From NCBI RefSeq assembly GCF_009905375.1, contig NC_133649.1, positions 239,100,201-239,164,200 on the forward strand: a stretch of DNA of 64,000 bases, given 5' to 3'. Below, in pieces: positions 23,446 to 34,800 of this stretch. The stretch comes from Apium graveolens (Eukaryota > Streptophyta > Magnoliopsida > Apiales > Apiaceae). Position 1 is the first letter of the stretch. The number at the start of each line of letters is the position of its first letter. Position numbers and translations under genes: made by a program. The notes under the pieces are model-generated. The model made no database searches, was not told where the DNA came from, and saw only the letters and a list, made by a program, of their open reading frames with translations.

Positions 23446-24986
23446 TTACTTTAGTCCCAAGTAGATAAGATCGAAATTTCTCAAAATCATAGACAATAGC
23501 CAAGAGTTCTTTCTCCGTAGTAGTATAATTCAGTTGAGCACCATTCAAGGTCTTACTAGCAGTAGTAGACCACATGAAATATGTTGTTCTTTCTCTGCCC
23601 AAGAACTGCTCCAACTGCATAGTCACTTGCATCACACATCATCTCAAGAGGTTTATTCCTGTCAGGTGCAGTTATGACAGGTGCCGTGATTAATCTCTTC
23701 ATCAATGTCTCGAAAGAGGCAAGGCACTCATCAACGAACTTGAAAGGGATATCTTTCTCTAGCAAACTGCACAATGGCTTCGAAATCTTAGAGAAGTCCT
23801 TGATGAAACACCTATAGAAACCCGCATGACCAAGACAACTGCGAATTCCCTTAACAGAAATTGGTGGAGGAAGATTTTCAATAACCCCCACCTTGGCTTT
23901 GTCCACCTCAAGGCCTTTACTAAATACCTTGTGCCCAAGAATAATGCCCTGTCGCACCATAAAGTGACATTTTTCCCAATTGAGAACCAAGTTGGTCTCA
24001 ACATATCTCTTGAGAACATGTCCCAGATTCTGCAAGCATTCATCAAAAGAATCACCAAATACAGAGAAGTCGTCCATGAATACCTCCACATTCTGGCCAA
24101 TCATATCAGAAAAGATGGCAATTATACATCTCTGAAATGTGGTTGGCGCACCACACAGACCAAAAGAAACTAGTCTAAAGGCGAAAAGTACCAAATAGAT
24201 AAGTGGAGGTAGTCTTCTCCTGATGTTCTGGAGATACAAATCTGATTGTAACCCGAATAGCCATCCAGAAGACAGTAATACTCGGTCAAGCATCTGGTCA
24301 ATGAAAGGTAGAGGGAAGTAATTTTTCCTAGTGGCCTTGTTCAGCTTCCTGTAGTCCATACAAACTCTCCATCCCGTGACTGTTCGAGTAGGGATGAGCT
24401 CATTCTTCTCATTAGCAACAACCATGATACCTCCCTTTTTCGGTACACACTGAACTGGAATCACCCAAGAACTGTCAGAAATGGGATAGATAATCCCTGC
24501 ATCAAGCCACTTAAGAATTTCCTTCTTCACTACTTCCTTCATGATCAGATTAAGTGTTCTTTGCTGCTAAACCGTAGGCTTGCTACCTTCTTCTAGCATA
24601 ATTTTATGCATACAATAAGAAGGGTTGATTCCCTTAATATCTGCTATGGTCCATCCAATTTCCGATTTGCACTCTCTTAGAATCCTTAAAAGCTTCTCCT
24701 CATCGCTACCTGAAAGGTCAGATGCAATAATAACAGGCAAAGTAGATGCATCACCTAAAAACGCATACCTCAAATATTCAGGTAAAGGCTTAAGCTCAAG
24801 AGTGGGAGCTTCCTCAATAGATGGCTTGAGGCGTTTAGGAGCTTTGTTCAATTCCTTCCATTCCAAGAGATTCAAAAGGCATATCAATCTTCCTCTTACA
24901 GGGAGAAGCATTGAGATATTGCAATTGTTCTTTACCTTCATCATCTTCACTGTCTGAATTCCCCAACAAGGCCTTCTATAAGGCAT
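23446..24986 (-). pseudogene. RT and RNase H N-terminal part, element B
   Basis: The main segment (24542-23556) is 328 aa long and reads through RT with one clear local disruption, in the palm near 24200. EVVKKEILKWLDAGIIYPIS starts RT, VCMDYRKLNKAT follows, and the catalytic motif FMDDFSVFG is encoded at 24080-24054. The thumb has ILGHKVFSKGLEVDKAKVG. RNase H begins with MCDASDYAVGAVLGQ. The upstream linker (24986-24567) is in another frame. RNase H is cut at 23450 by the solo LTR. Confidence 0.85.
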
Positions 24987-25081
24987 CAGACCTTAGCAAT
25001 TGATCAAGTTCTGAAGTAACCACAGAATCGACCAGCTCCACTTTTAAGCACTCCTCATTTTCCGTAGGAAATTTCATAGCA

Positions 25082-25520
25082 TTAAACTACATTAAAAGTT
25101 ACATCCTGATCCAGCACTTGCATTGTAAGCTCACCCTTTTGCACATCTATCAAGGTTCGGCCAGTCGCCAAGAAAGGTCTTCCCAAAATTATGGGAATCT
25201 TCTTACCCTCCTCGAAATCCAGAATTACAAAATCAGCAGGGAAGATGAGTTTATCAACCTTGACAAAGACATCCTCCACAATACCTCGCGGATATATAAT
25301 AGAACGGTCGGCCAACTGCAAAGTCATATAAGTCAGGTTTTGGATCAGGCAAATTCAACTTCTTGAAGATTGACAAAGGCATCAGATTGATGCTAGCTCC
25401 CAAGTCACATAAGCATTTGTCAAAAGACACTTTTTAAATAGTGCATAGGAATAGTGAAGCTTCCTGGATCTTTAAGCTGTGGAGGCAACTTCTATTGCAA
25501 TATAACACTGCATTCCTCCG
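25082..25520 (-). pseudogene. Aspartic protease region, element B
   Basis: CDLGAS is encoded at about 25409-25391 on the minus strand. The later segment reads [20 protein letters not shown] to [20 protein letters not shown], matching element A. Frames break near 25330 and 25430. Confidence 0.8.
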
Positions 25521-27249
25521 TGAGAGTGACAGTCTCTAAATCATATGGCTTCACTTTCTGAGAGAGTATACCCTTCATGAACTTTGCGTAACTAGGAATC
25601 TGCTCAAGAGCCTCAGCGAAAGGTATGTTGATATGAAGTTCTTGAACACCTCCAGAAACTTTTCAAATTGCTTATCCTAGCTTTTTCTTCTGCATCCGCT
25701 TAGGAAAAGGTAGTGGAGGATAGATCTGTTTCTCCCCTGTATTACCCTCAGGAGGAGTGTGCTCAACAGTAGTCTTCCTTGGTTCCACTTCTGCCTCCTG
25801 CTGCTCTACTTCTTCTTCAGCCCCAGCTTCTTCATTCGAAACTTCAATTTTGTTCGGGATTCACAACCTTTCCAGACCTCAAAGTGATTGCCTTTACCTG
25901 CTCCTTAGCTTCCCTCTTTCCTAGCACTTTCAGTGTCACTAGGTAGTGTACCAGGTTGACGATTTAGCAAGGCATTGGCAATTTGTCCAATCTGATTCTC
26001 CAAGGTCTTGATAGAAACAGCTTGACTCTTACACATAAGTTTTAACTCCTCTAATTCAGATTTTTCATTAGCTTGTTGTAGCTGAAGTTGCCGCCTTGGT
26101 GCATATTACGGTTGCTGAAAACCAGGGGGTTGTACTGCTTAGCTGGGTACTGCTATTAAGGATGTTGAACCGCATTCTGAGCGTTGCTCCACCTGAAATT
26201 ACGATAATTGCGGTTGTTGGGATGATAAGTGGCTGGCACAGGTTGTTGTGATCGCTGAAAGTTGCTCAGGAACTGAGCTGATTCATTAGAAATAGCACAC
26301 TAATCAGTCTCGTGGGAACCAACACAAAGCTCACAGACACTAGTGATTTGATTAACTCCATAATTAATCAAAGTGTCCACCTTCATCGTCAAAGCCTTAA
26401 GTTAGGCAACTATAGCAGTTGCTGCATCCAACTCCATAATTCCTGCTACTTTTCCTAAGTCAGTCTATGAGAAGGATTCTGGTATTCATTAGCAGCCATC
26501 AGTTCAATCAATTCATAAGCTTCATTGTAGCTCTTAGCCCACAAGGCTCCTCCTGATGCTGCATCGAGCATGGGTCTAGAAGTAGCACCCAATCTTATAA
26601 TCATCCAATCAGGCATGCCATGGTGTGGGCACTTTCTTAGCATCTCCTTATATCGATCCCAAGCCTCACACAGAGATTCACCACTTTGTTGAGCAAACTA
26701 AGTAAGAGCATTCCTGATTGCAGCAGTCTTCGCCATAGGGATGAATTTAGTGAGAAACTTTTGAGCCAGATCCTCCCATGTGGTGATAGACCCTGGTGGT
26801 AGAGAATGTAACCAGCATTTTGCTTTATCCCTCAGAGAGATTGGGAAGAGTCGCAGCTTAATAGCATCTTTAGTCACACCATTGAACTTGAAAGTGTCGC
26901 ATATCTTGATGAAATTCCTGATGTGCATGTTGGGGTCTTCAGTAGGAGAACCCCCAAACTGAACTGAGTTCTGTATCATCTGAATCGTGCTTGACTTGAT
27001 CTCAAAAGCGTTAGCCGAAATGGCTGGTCTGATAATGTTTCATTGAATGTCATTGATCTTAGGCTGAGAATAGTCCATCAAAGCCTTAGGAATTTCTGCT
27101 TGATCTCCCATCACTACTAAAGCTGGTTCTTCGATTTTTTCTTCTTCTTCTACCTTCTCTTCGTCCTCAAAAACTTCCCTTCGAACCACAACAACTTCTT
27201 CCTCGGCTTTATCCAGAGTTCTCTTACGAGACCGCGAACGCGTATGCAT
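25521..27249 (-). pseudogene. gag of element B, broken
   Basis: The likely start is the ATG at 27249 (MHTRSRSRKRTLDKAEEE), 18 bases after a strong pyrimidine-rich TTTCAG that ends at 27268. An acidic N-terminal tail is followed by the gag core (NSVQFGGSPTEDPNMHIRNF, KCWLHSLPPGSITTW) at 26979-26698 and CPHHGMPDW near 26620. A zinc-knuckle-like CELCVGSHETD lies near 26330, with a TAG in place of the residue after D. A Gln/Asn-rich tail follows. Frames are interrupted several times. Confidence 0.8.
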
Positions 27250-27365
27250 ACACACTCGCTAGAGTACCTGAAATAAGACAAGGAAACAGATAAGTAACAA
27301 TGTCCAAGTTAATGAACTTTAACGACCACTGATGATAAACACATAAACTAAAACTTAACACCGAG

Positions 27366-27383
27366 TCCCCGGCAGCAGTACCA
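27366..27383 (-). other. Primer binding site, element B (mutated)
   Basis: On the minus strand it reads TGGTACTGCTGCCGGGGA, against TGGCGCCGCTGCCGGGGA in element A. The differences fall in the first half. Confidence 0.75.
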
Positions 27384-28423
27384 AAAACTTGTTAGTCGCT
27401 AAACACGCGCTAAAATTCACGCAAGTATACGCGTTCGCAAGTAGTATAAGATATAAATCATATTCATTCCCACAGAGACTGGTGTAGGTTAACTTTATAA
27501 TTTATACACTTATGCAACAATGATATGGCTATTATTCAATGCTAAAACGATTAACAAATTGAGATGGTTTTACAACTAAGAATTAACTAACAATTATAAC
27601 TAAAAGAATAAGAATGGTTGAATTAATATATATGATAATATGGGATTCTAACTTCATTAAATACTTCATTCAACAGTCTTTTCGTTCTTAGCCTTAGCAT
27701 GTAATGGTGATGACACTAATAAGATAACACGAAACTGATAAACGCAACTTTCGGTGCACGAATACCATACTACCAGACATCCACAAAATAGATAGAAGCT
27801 AAATAGACACCAATTATATTGAGACCCTATATGTCTATAGAATTTGACAACATAACAGTTTAACGCACAAGTTATCTATCGTGATTATATAGGGCAAGTA
27901 AGTTGGTTAAAATTACCTACGAATCATGCATAATAATAACACATGAACCTATGCTAGCATGGCAAGTTCTAAACCCTTAAATTCACTTTCGCTTCATTAA
28001 GAATTAACAAGCTATCTTATAAGTCCGCGACGCTCATAAGACGAATAAGCACAACCAATACTAGGTTATCATACAATAACCACACACTAAGGTATCGAAA
28101 TAAATTAACTAAAGAAATCCATAAATAAATCCGCTAGAACCCACGATAACGATTAGCCCATAATCAGACTCATCATCAACGTGGGTCCCGATGAAAGCAT
28201 GGTATGATAAACGTAGTCTTTATAAACAAATAATAAACAAAGTATAACACAAGAGTATAGGTTCAAAAATAAGAAAACTAGCATCCAACGTTACAACTTA
28301 AACAAAGAATCACAAGTTAAAACTATATCTTCTTCGCCTTGGTTGAATTGTGCTAAAACGATCTTCTTTACTCCTTCTCCTTGCTCTCTGATGTCTCTCT
28401 CTTGAAAAACAAACTTAATTATG

Positions 28424-28431
28424 TATATATA
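28424..28431 (-). promoter_or_regulatory. Probable LTR TATA box, element B
   Basis: TATATATA on the minus strand lies 72 bases downstream of the GC-rich cassette, as in the solo LTR. Confidence 0.6.
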
Positions 28432-28503
28432 GTAGCCCCATGCAGAGTAGAAGTCTTCTGGATCAAAAGCCCATTAGAATCAGGATTCTTCAAATTCGAC
28501 CTG

Positions 28504-28588
28504 GCGTGGCCGCGCGCTTGACCAGCGCAGGCGCGCTGAGTTTCTAGACTTTGGGCGCGGCCGCGCGCTATCACAGCTCGGGCGCGCT
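28504..28588 (-). repeat. GC-rich palindrome cassette in element B LTR
   Basis: Two modules occur. On the plus strand these are GCGTGGCCGCGCGCTTGACC with AGCGCAGGCGCGCT, then GGCGCGGCCGCGCGCTATC with AGCTCGGGCGCGCT. The palindromes are less perfect than in the solo LTR. Confidence 0.8.
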
Positions 28589-28839
28589 AACTCCCTGGAT
28601 CAACTTCTGATTTCTTTATTTTCATTGCTGATTTAAGCCGGCTTTCCAAGAACTTTTATTCCAACACCTTCCTAACACCAAATTAGCACCAAAATAATGC
28701 TAATTCACCTGATTACCTAGATAATGCCTGAAAATGCGAAAACACTAGAAAACACATTAAAATACCAACAACTTGAGTACAATTACACCAATTCAAAGCT
28801 TTATGGAGCATAATAAAGTGTCATAAATGCCACTCAACA

Positions 28840-29751
28840 ACATTCCAATACTGGTATAGTAACTGTTGTTGTAGGAGAATTCAACTAATGGCAAATGTTC
28901 ATCCCAACTTCCTTCAAAATCTAGAGCACATACCCTTAGCATATCTTCAATAGTCTGAATTGTCCTTTCACTTTAACAATCTGTTTGCGGATGATACGCG
29001 GTACTCATATTCAACTTTGTTCCGAGACAATCTTGAAATTTTTCCAAAATCTTGAGTTAAAGAGAGGATCTCTATCTGAAACTATAGATACTAGGACTCC
29101 ATGTCGAACCATATTTTCCTTCAGGTATAGCTGAACCAATTTATCCAATAAGAATCTTTCGTTGATAGGAAGAAAATGCGTTGACTTTGTCAATCTGTCT
29201 ATAATAACCCAAATAGCATAATGATTTGCCCTGGTCCTCCGTAGTCCAACTACAAAATCAATCACAATATGTTCCCACTTCCATTCTGGAATGTCCAATG
29301 GTTATAACAGTCCAATGGGCCTTTGATGTTCTGCTTTGACTCGCTGGCAAGTGTAACACTTACTTACCCATTCCGTAATTTCTTTCTTCATATTTGGCCA
29401 CCAAAAGTTTTCTCTTAAGTCTCTATACATCTGTGTACTTCCCCGATGAATTGGATATCTGGAGCTGTGAGCGTCTCGAAGAATTTCATCTTTCAGTTCA
29501 GTCACATTAGGTATCCATATTCGAGAGGAAAATCTTAAGATTCCTTTATCATCCTTTTGACTCCCTTTCTCTTCTCCTTTCAACTCTTCTTGGGCATGGC
29601 TCTTTACTTCTTCCTGACATCTCCTTATTTTTTCTAATAATTCTGGTTGAAAAGACATTGCACAAAACATATCGGTAGACTCACTTGAAATACTGACCTC
29701 TATTTCAAGCTTCTCAAATTCCTTGATCAATTCCTCAGATGAAGTGATCAT
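28840..29751 (-). pseudogene. Integrase of element C, truncated
   Basis: The zinc domain includes HRGSTQMYRDLRENFWWPNM and [14 protein letters not shown] (29302-29450). The core has VIDFVVGLRRTRANHYAIWV and IVSDRDPLFNSRFWKN (29011-29298). The stretch with the catalytic Glu (28940-29000) is decayed. The frame ends in the region homologous to NNYHSSIGM of element D, exactly where the Athila LTR begins. Confidence 0.8.
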
Positions 29752-31679
29752 GTTTAACCTTTTTTTCTGCTCAAAGCATTTGCCACCATATTTGCTTTTC
29801 CTGGATGATAGTTGATGGTACAGTTATAGTCCTTAATCAGTTCCAGCCATCTTCTCTGCCTCATGTTCAATTCTTTCTGGGTAAAGATATACTTTAAACT
29901 CTTATGGTCCGTGTAGATCTCACTACTTTTCCCCCATACAGATAATACCTCCTATATCTTCAATGCAAACACTATAGCTGCTAATTCAAGATCATGAGTT
30001 GGATACTTCTCTTCGCGTGGTTTCAGTTATCTTGAAGCGTAGGCTATCACTTTGTCATGCTGCATCAAAACACATCTCAATCCTTTGTACGACGCGTCGC
30101 TGTAGATCATAAAATTTCCTTGATCATCTAATAAGACTAGCACTGGAGAAGATACTAATCTGTTCTTTAATTCCTGGAAACTCTATTCGCATTTCTAGTT
30201 CCATTCAAATTTCTGGTTCTTTGTGGTGAGCTTTGTTAATGGCATAGCTATCTTCGTAAAATCTAGTACAAATCTCCTATAATAACCTGCCAATCCCATG
30301 AAACTTCTTACCTCTGTTGGTGTTTTTGGTTTCTCCCAGTTGATTATAGCTTCAATCTTTGAGGGATCTACTTCCACTCCTTTATTGCTAATTACGTGCC
30401 CAAGGAATCGTACTTCTTTTAACCAAAATTCACACTTGGAAAACTTTGCGTACAATTTCTCCTGTCGTAGTCTCTCCAAAACTATTCTCAAATGCTCTGC
30501 ATGCTCTTCTTCCATCTTGGAATAGATCAGAATGTCGTCTATGAACACAATCATGAATTTATCCAAATATTTCTTGAATAATCGATTCATTAGATCCATA
30601 AAAGCTGCCGGTGCGTTGGTTAATCCAACTGCCATTACCAAAAACTCATAATGTCCATATCTAGTTTTGAATGTTGTCTTAGGTATGTATTTTGGCTTTA
30701 TCTTCAGTTGATGATATCTGGATCTTAAATCAATCTTAGAATACCATACAACGCCTTTCAGTTGGACAAATAAATCATCAATCCTCGGCAACGAATACTT
30801 GTTCTTAATGGCCAGCTTATTCAATTCTCGATAATTTATACACAATTGCATACTTCCGTCTTTCTTTTTGACAAATAATATTGGTGCGCCCCACGAAGAT
30901 ATACTGGGTCTTATAACTCCTTTCTCCAAAAGATCTTGCAGTTGAATTGCCAATTCCTTCATCTCCATTGGTGCCATTCGATAAGGAGCTTTAGAAACTG
31001 GTTCTGTTCCGGGTGTTAAGTCAATCGCAAATTCAATTTCTCTGTCGGGAGGTAATCCTGGAAGATCGTCTAGAAATACATCTGGAAACTCATTGACAAC
31101 TGGAATTGCTTCTTGTGCTGGAACTTCTTTGCTGGTGTCTATCATATGGGCCAAATACGCCTCGCAGTTCTGATGCAATAACTTCTTTGCTTGAGCTATC
31201 GTTAAGAACTTCTTTTCCTGCTTACTTCCTCGAAATATCACCTTCTTCTTATTATCCAATGTCTGCAGTCTCACTTTCCTATTCTTACAATCAATCTGAG
31301 CGTTATTCTCTGACAACCAATCCATTCCTAAGATAACATCAAATTCTCCCAACTTAAAAGGTATTAAGTTGGCATAAAAATGATGTCCCGCTATCTCAAT
31401 GTCATACCTTGGACATACATGGTCGACGGGAACTTGGTTCTTATTAACTAAATCTAGCATTAACGCTTTTTCTAATAATTTAACTTCACAATGCAGTTTA
31501 TCGACAAAATCTTGAGAAATAAATGACCTTGTAGCTCCAGAATCAGTTAAAACTTTAGCATCTACGGATTTGACTGGAAGCATACCTGCAACCACGTCTG
31601 AACTCTGAACAGCATCCTTCATAGTCATGTTGAATGTTCTGGCCTTTGGCTGGTTCTTTGCTGGTGGTCCTTCAATCCT
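29752..31679 (-). pseudogene. Protease, RT and RNase H of element C
   Basis: The longest open segment spans 31733-30195 (512 codons). Protease [13 protein letters not shown] has DSG at 31544-31536. The RT N-terminus reads [20 protein letters not shown], the fingers [18 protein letters not shown], and the catalytic [10 protein letters not shown] lies at 30545-30534. The thumb reads [20 protein letters not shown]. RNase H (29760-30190) is fragmented by stops and shifts. Confidence 0.85.
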
Positions 31680-32775
31680 TGCCGCATTAGCTGATGGATC
31701 AGTTATTTGGCAGTCTCTGGCAATATGCCCCATCTTTCAACATTTAAAACATATTGTTCCTGATATTTGGGTTGTAGTCTGACTTCGACACTCATTAGCA
31801 TAATGTCCCTTCTGATTGCACTTATAACACAACACAGCCTTACAAATCCCAAAGTGTCTTCTACCACAAAACTTACATTCTTCCACTGGTGGACGATTGG
31901 ACCTTTGTTGATCTGAATTCTGAAAGCGGCTACATTATCCTCCATTTCCTGATTATCGTCTTCTGAATCCCACATTCTTGTTACCCTGAAACTCTGGCCT
32001 TCTTTTGAAACGGCCCTGGAAATTACCTTGTTGCTGACCTCCTCCTGAGGTTTCTATTTTTCTTTTTTTTTTCCATCCTTTTCTCTCTGAGACATGTCAC
32101 TTCTACTTTTAATCACCATCGCTTTCTGAACCAATACCACATATGAGTCAACTCAAACATGGCCACTCTGTTCTGAATCTAAAATTTCAATCCCTGCTCA
32201 AATCTTCTTGCTTTCTTTTCATCTGTATCAACCTGGTCTGGCATAAACCTCGCCAACTCAGTAAACTTAGCTTCATACTCAGCAACAGTAAGATCACCCT
32301 GGGTCAGGTTCAAGAAATTGATCTCCATTTGATTCTTCATGTACCTCGGGAAATACTTATCCAGGAACAACTCTGTAAATCTCTCCCAAGTTACAAACTC
32401 ACCTCCTTCCAATGCTCGCGTGGATTCCCACCAATAGTTTGCCCCGCCTTTCAGAAATTAGCTGGAAAATTTGGTTTTCTGTTCAGCTCTTGCTCCAACT
32501 AAGTCAAAAGCCTTCTCAATCTCTTTAATCCATGCATTGGCTTCCAAGGGATCAACACTTCCCTTGAACTCAGGTGGCTTCACAGCTTGAAATTGCTTAA
32601 GAGTTAGTGCAGGTGGTGCTGCTACTTGCTGCTGATGTTGCTGTTATTGCTGCTCTTGCTGCTGCGTAAGATGCAACATCTGTTGCTGCATCAGTCCCAA
32701 CATCTGGACAATCATTGGATCTGTACGGCTTTCGGTATGATCCTCTCCTGAATTACTTCTCCTCTTTGGTGCCAT
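31680..32775 (-). pseudogene. gag of element C, broken
   Basis: The likely start is the ATG at 32775 (MAPKRRSNSGEDH), four bases after TTTCTTACCAG. The open frame stops at 32641-32643. The gag core is seen at 32412-32179 (TWERFTELFLDKYFPRYMKN, TVAEYEAKFTELARFMP). Two CCHC zinc knuckles can be traced at about 31830 and 31700; the second is split by an in-frame stop before GHIARDC. Confidence 0.75.
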
Positions 32776-33308
32776 TATTCTGGTAAGAAACAAGTAACAT
32801 ATATAATAATATGTCAAGCATTGTGTCAAATATGTAGCAATCCTTTAGCATATCAAAATTCTCAAGCATGATATCTTTTCCAAAATATTATAAACTTGCT
32901 ACCATATTAACACATACGACATGATTATCACATAATCCTGCTTATTCTCTCGTGAATAATAACACAAAGAAAATTAATAAAGAATTATCCAAACCCTTTC
33001 AACTCTTGCTCAAAATCTCAAATAAACCAAAAAATGGTGGATAGGGTTGTAACACAACCTTCCTGCCTCTTTTATCACTTCTTACTATACTCGGAAATCA
33101 ACAAATAGCAAAACAATGGCACAAAGGCCTAGAGCTAAACGCAAAACAGAGAATCTGAACAACTTAACTATAAACCACCCCAATAACATAATCTTAACTC
33201 TATAAGAGTTAAACTACACGCGCATATCTTATGTGATCCTCCTATAACTCACTTATAACAATCCTAAGCCTGTCTCAGTGACCATAACCTGTAGCTCAGA
33301 TACCAACC
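32776..33308 (-). other. Leader of element C without a clear ORF
   Basis: This is the 533 bases between LTR and gag start. Unlike elements D and E it contains no leader ORF of note. The primer binding site, TTGGTATCTGAGCTAC on the minus strand, lies at its upstream end (about 33291-33306). It ends with an acceptor-like TTTCTTACCAG. Confidence 0.6.
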
Positions 33309-34130
33309 TGTGACGCCCTCCAAACCCGGGGTCTAGATTTGGGGGTCACTAACCGATAAACAAAACTAAAATAGGCACATCGGAATAAAATAATAAATAT
33401 GACCCCTTGCATGCAACTGGATCAATCATAGGTTATAGTATGAAACAGATACTAATACAAACCAAATGTTATTACAAACCATAAGTCTATTTAGTTTTAC
33501 AAACTATTCAAATTTTATTACAAACCTTTAGACTTTTCAAGCGTCCCAAACAGTCTACCTGGAAAACACACCAAACTATTTACAAGCACTCAACTTCTGG
33601 TCAAACCCGGTACTCAGGCCTGTTTTGACCTAGCTAAAGAGTCAGAATAATAAACAAGTATGAGCGAAAGAAAATGCTTAACAAGCAGTATATAAATTAT
33701 GATTTAAAATAACAACAATAATAAATCTGAACAACAAAACCTAACAACAATACCTGAGCAATATCAAAAATCTGATATAAGTTTTGATAATAAACAACAT
33801 TTTTATATATCTTTTTGTTTTGGATTAGAATCCTCGAACGACGGTATGTTGCCGCCGGTGATCGGCCGTGGAGCAACACCGGTATGCAGAAGCATATCCA
33901 ACTAAACAAAGGGGTACCCAAGGCACATATCAGCCTAGCAAGGTATTATATCTTGTATAATACCTAGCTCACACTGGACCGCCGCCACAGCCTCTTACAC
34001 AACCATCCAATCCATAAAAATAATTTTAAATCAAATTAGTCAAATCAAACGACATTCTTACAACATAACTCTCCATTTCTCATGGTCTAGAGTTATCTAA
34101 ACAACCGATGGTGAAATAACTAGAACAATT
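33309..34130 (-). repeat. 5' LTR of element C, 3' end only
   Basis: The LTR end on the minus strand is GGAGGGCGTCACA at 33309, shared with the solo LTR at 11744 and element E. Only 822 bases are present because the copia element inserted at 34131. Relatives are 3.4-3.6 kb, so the missing part should lie beyond the nest to the right of the window. No gene is seen. Confidence 0.75.
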
Positions 34131-34241
34131 TGTTATATATATTTGTGATGTCATTTCTAATAATGATTTGTGTTTAGTTTTCAGATCTTGACTAATAGGA
34201 CAAATCAGGACTTAACTGGAAATCAGTACTTATACTGAAGT

Positions 34242-34330
34242 CAGAACTTAAGATATCAGAACTTAAGTTATCAAAACTTAAGATATCAGACGATATTTAT
34301 CAGGAGATAATATCAGGACTTAAGAAAACA
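34242..34330 (+). repeat. Tandem TCAGAACTTAAGATA repeat in copia LTR
   Basis: About five imperfect copies of a 15-16-base unit (ATCAGAACTTAAG and variants) lie upstream of the TATA box. Such U3 repeats are often enhancer-like; that role is inferred. Confidence 0.7.
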
Positions 34331-34513
34331 TTCAGATAAGGAAGGCGGCTGATTGAAAGGAAAGAAGATCAAGACTAAAACAAGAAGAGATATGCATGGA
34401 GAAGAATTCTATGAAGAATAAAATACTTTGAGGAAAAGATAACTAATTGATATATTTTAGGATACAGACTTATATTCGATATCAATTATAAGATTATCTT
34501 GTAAATGTGTGTC

Positions 34514-34521
34514 TATATAAA
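34514..34521 (+). promoter_or_regulatory. Probable TATA box of the copia LTR
   Basis: TATATAAA lies 230 bases before the LTR end, after GTGTGTC. Confidence 0.55.
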
Positions 34522-34747
34522 CACATCATAGGGTTTACACTATATGTGTTATTATTATCGAGAATATTATTCTTTGTAACCCTAGCAGCTCTCGTGATAT
34601 TTGTTCATCACTGAGAGAGAACGGTTCCATTGCAATACTGTTTTATTAATAAGATTATTATGTGTTTCATACTTGTGTTCTTAATTCGATTTGATTATAG
34701 TATACACTGCATTCAACCTCCTTCTACAGTGTGTGTGACCTAACAAG

Positions 34748-34760
34748 TGGTATCAGAGCC
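34748..34760 (+). other. Primer binding site of the copia element
   Basis: TGGTATCAGAGCC, complementary to the 3' end of initiator tRNA-Met, starts two bases after the LTR. Confidence 0.85.
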
Positions 34761-34800
34761 AATCTGTTAACACATATACAGTAAAGATCCAAAAACAATC

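Larger units (their letters stand above)
15390..28839 (-). mobile_element. Athila-like Ty3/gypsy element B (interrupted, degenerate)
   Basis: Reading leftward on the minus strand it has a 5' LTR (28839-27390), primer binding site, gag, protease, RT, RNase H, integrase, GC-rich spacer and the first 26 codons of the ORF after pol. The chain is broken by an Athila solo LTR (22037-23445) and a CACTA transposon (16571-21003). Removing both restores collinearity with element A. It inserted into the integrase of element C: the DNA at 28840 continues that integrase. Its distal part and 3' LTR are missing at 15390. Confidence 0.9.
27390..28839 (-). repeat. 5' LTR of element B (1450 bp)
   Basis: On the minus strand it starts TGTTGAGTGGC at 28839 and ends GCGACTAACA at 27390, next to the primer binding site. 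It is homologous along its length to the solo LTR 22037-23445. The base pairs outside it at 28840 onward belong to the integrase of element C. It includes a GC-rich cassette and a TATA box. No gene is present. Confidence 0.9.
28840..34130 (-). mobile_element. Chromovirus (Tekay-like) Ty3/gypsy element C, partial
   Basis: Read on the minus strand it has a partial 5' LTR, an iMet-type primer binding site, leader, gag, protease, RT, RNase H and integrase. Integrase is cut at 28840 by element B, and the LTR is cut at 34130 by the copia element. Relationship to elements D and E is close, and D shows a C-terminal chromodomain. Stops are frequent, and element C is the oldest layer of the nest. Confidence 0.9.
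34131..34745 (+). repeat. 5' LTR of the copia element (about 615 bp)
   Basis: The right end is GTGACCTAACA at 34745, next to the primer binding site. The left end is set at TGTTATATATATTTG, where element C homology stops; it is uncertain by some bases. A TATATAAA box lies at 34514-34521. The bases before it include a short tandem repeat. Confidence 0.7.
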
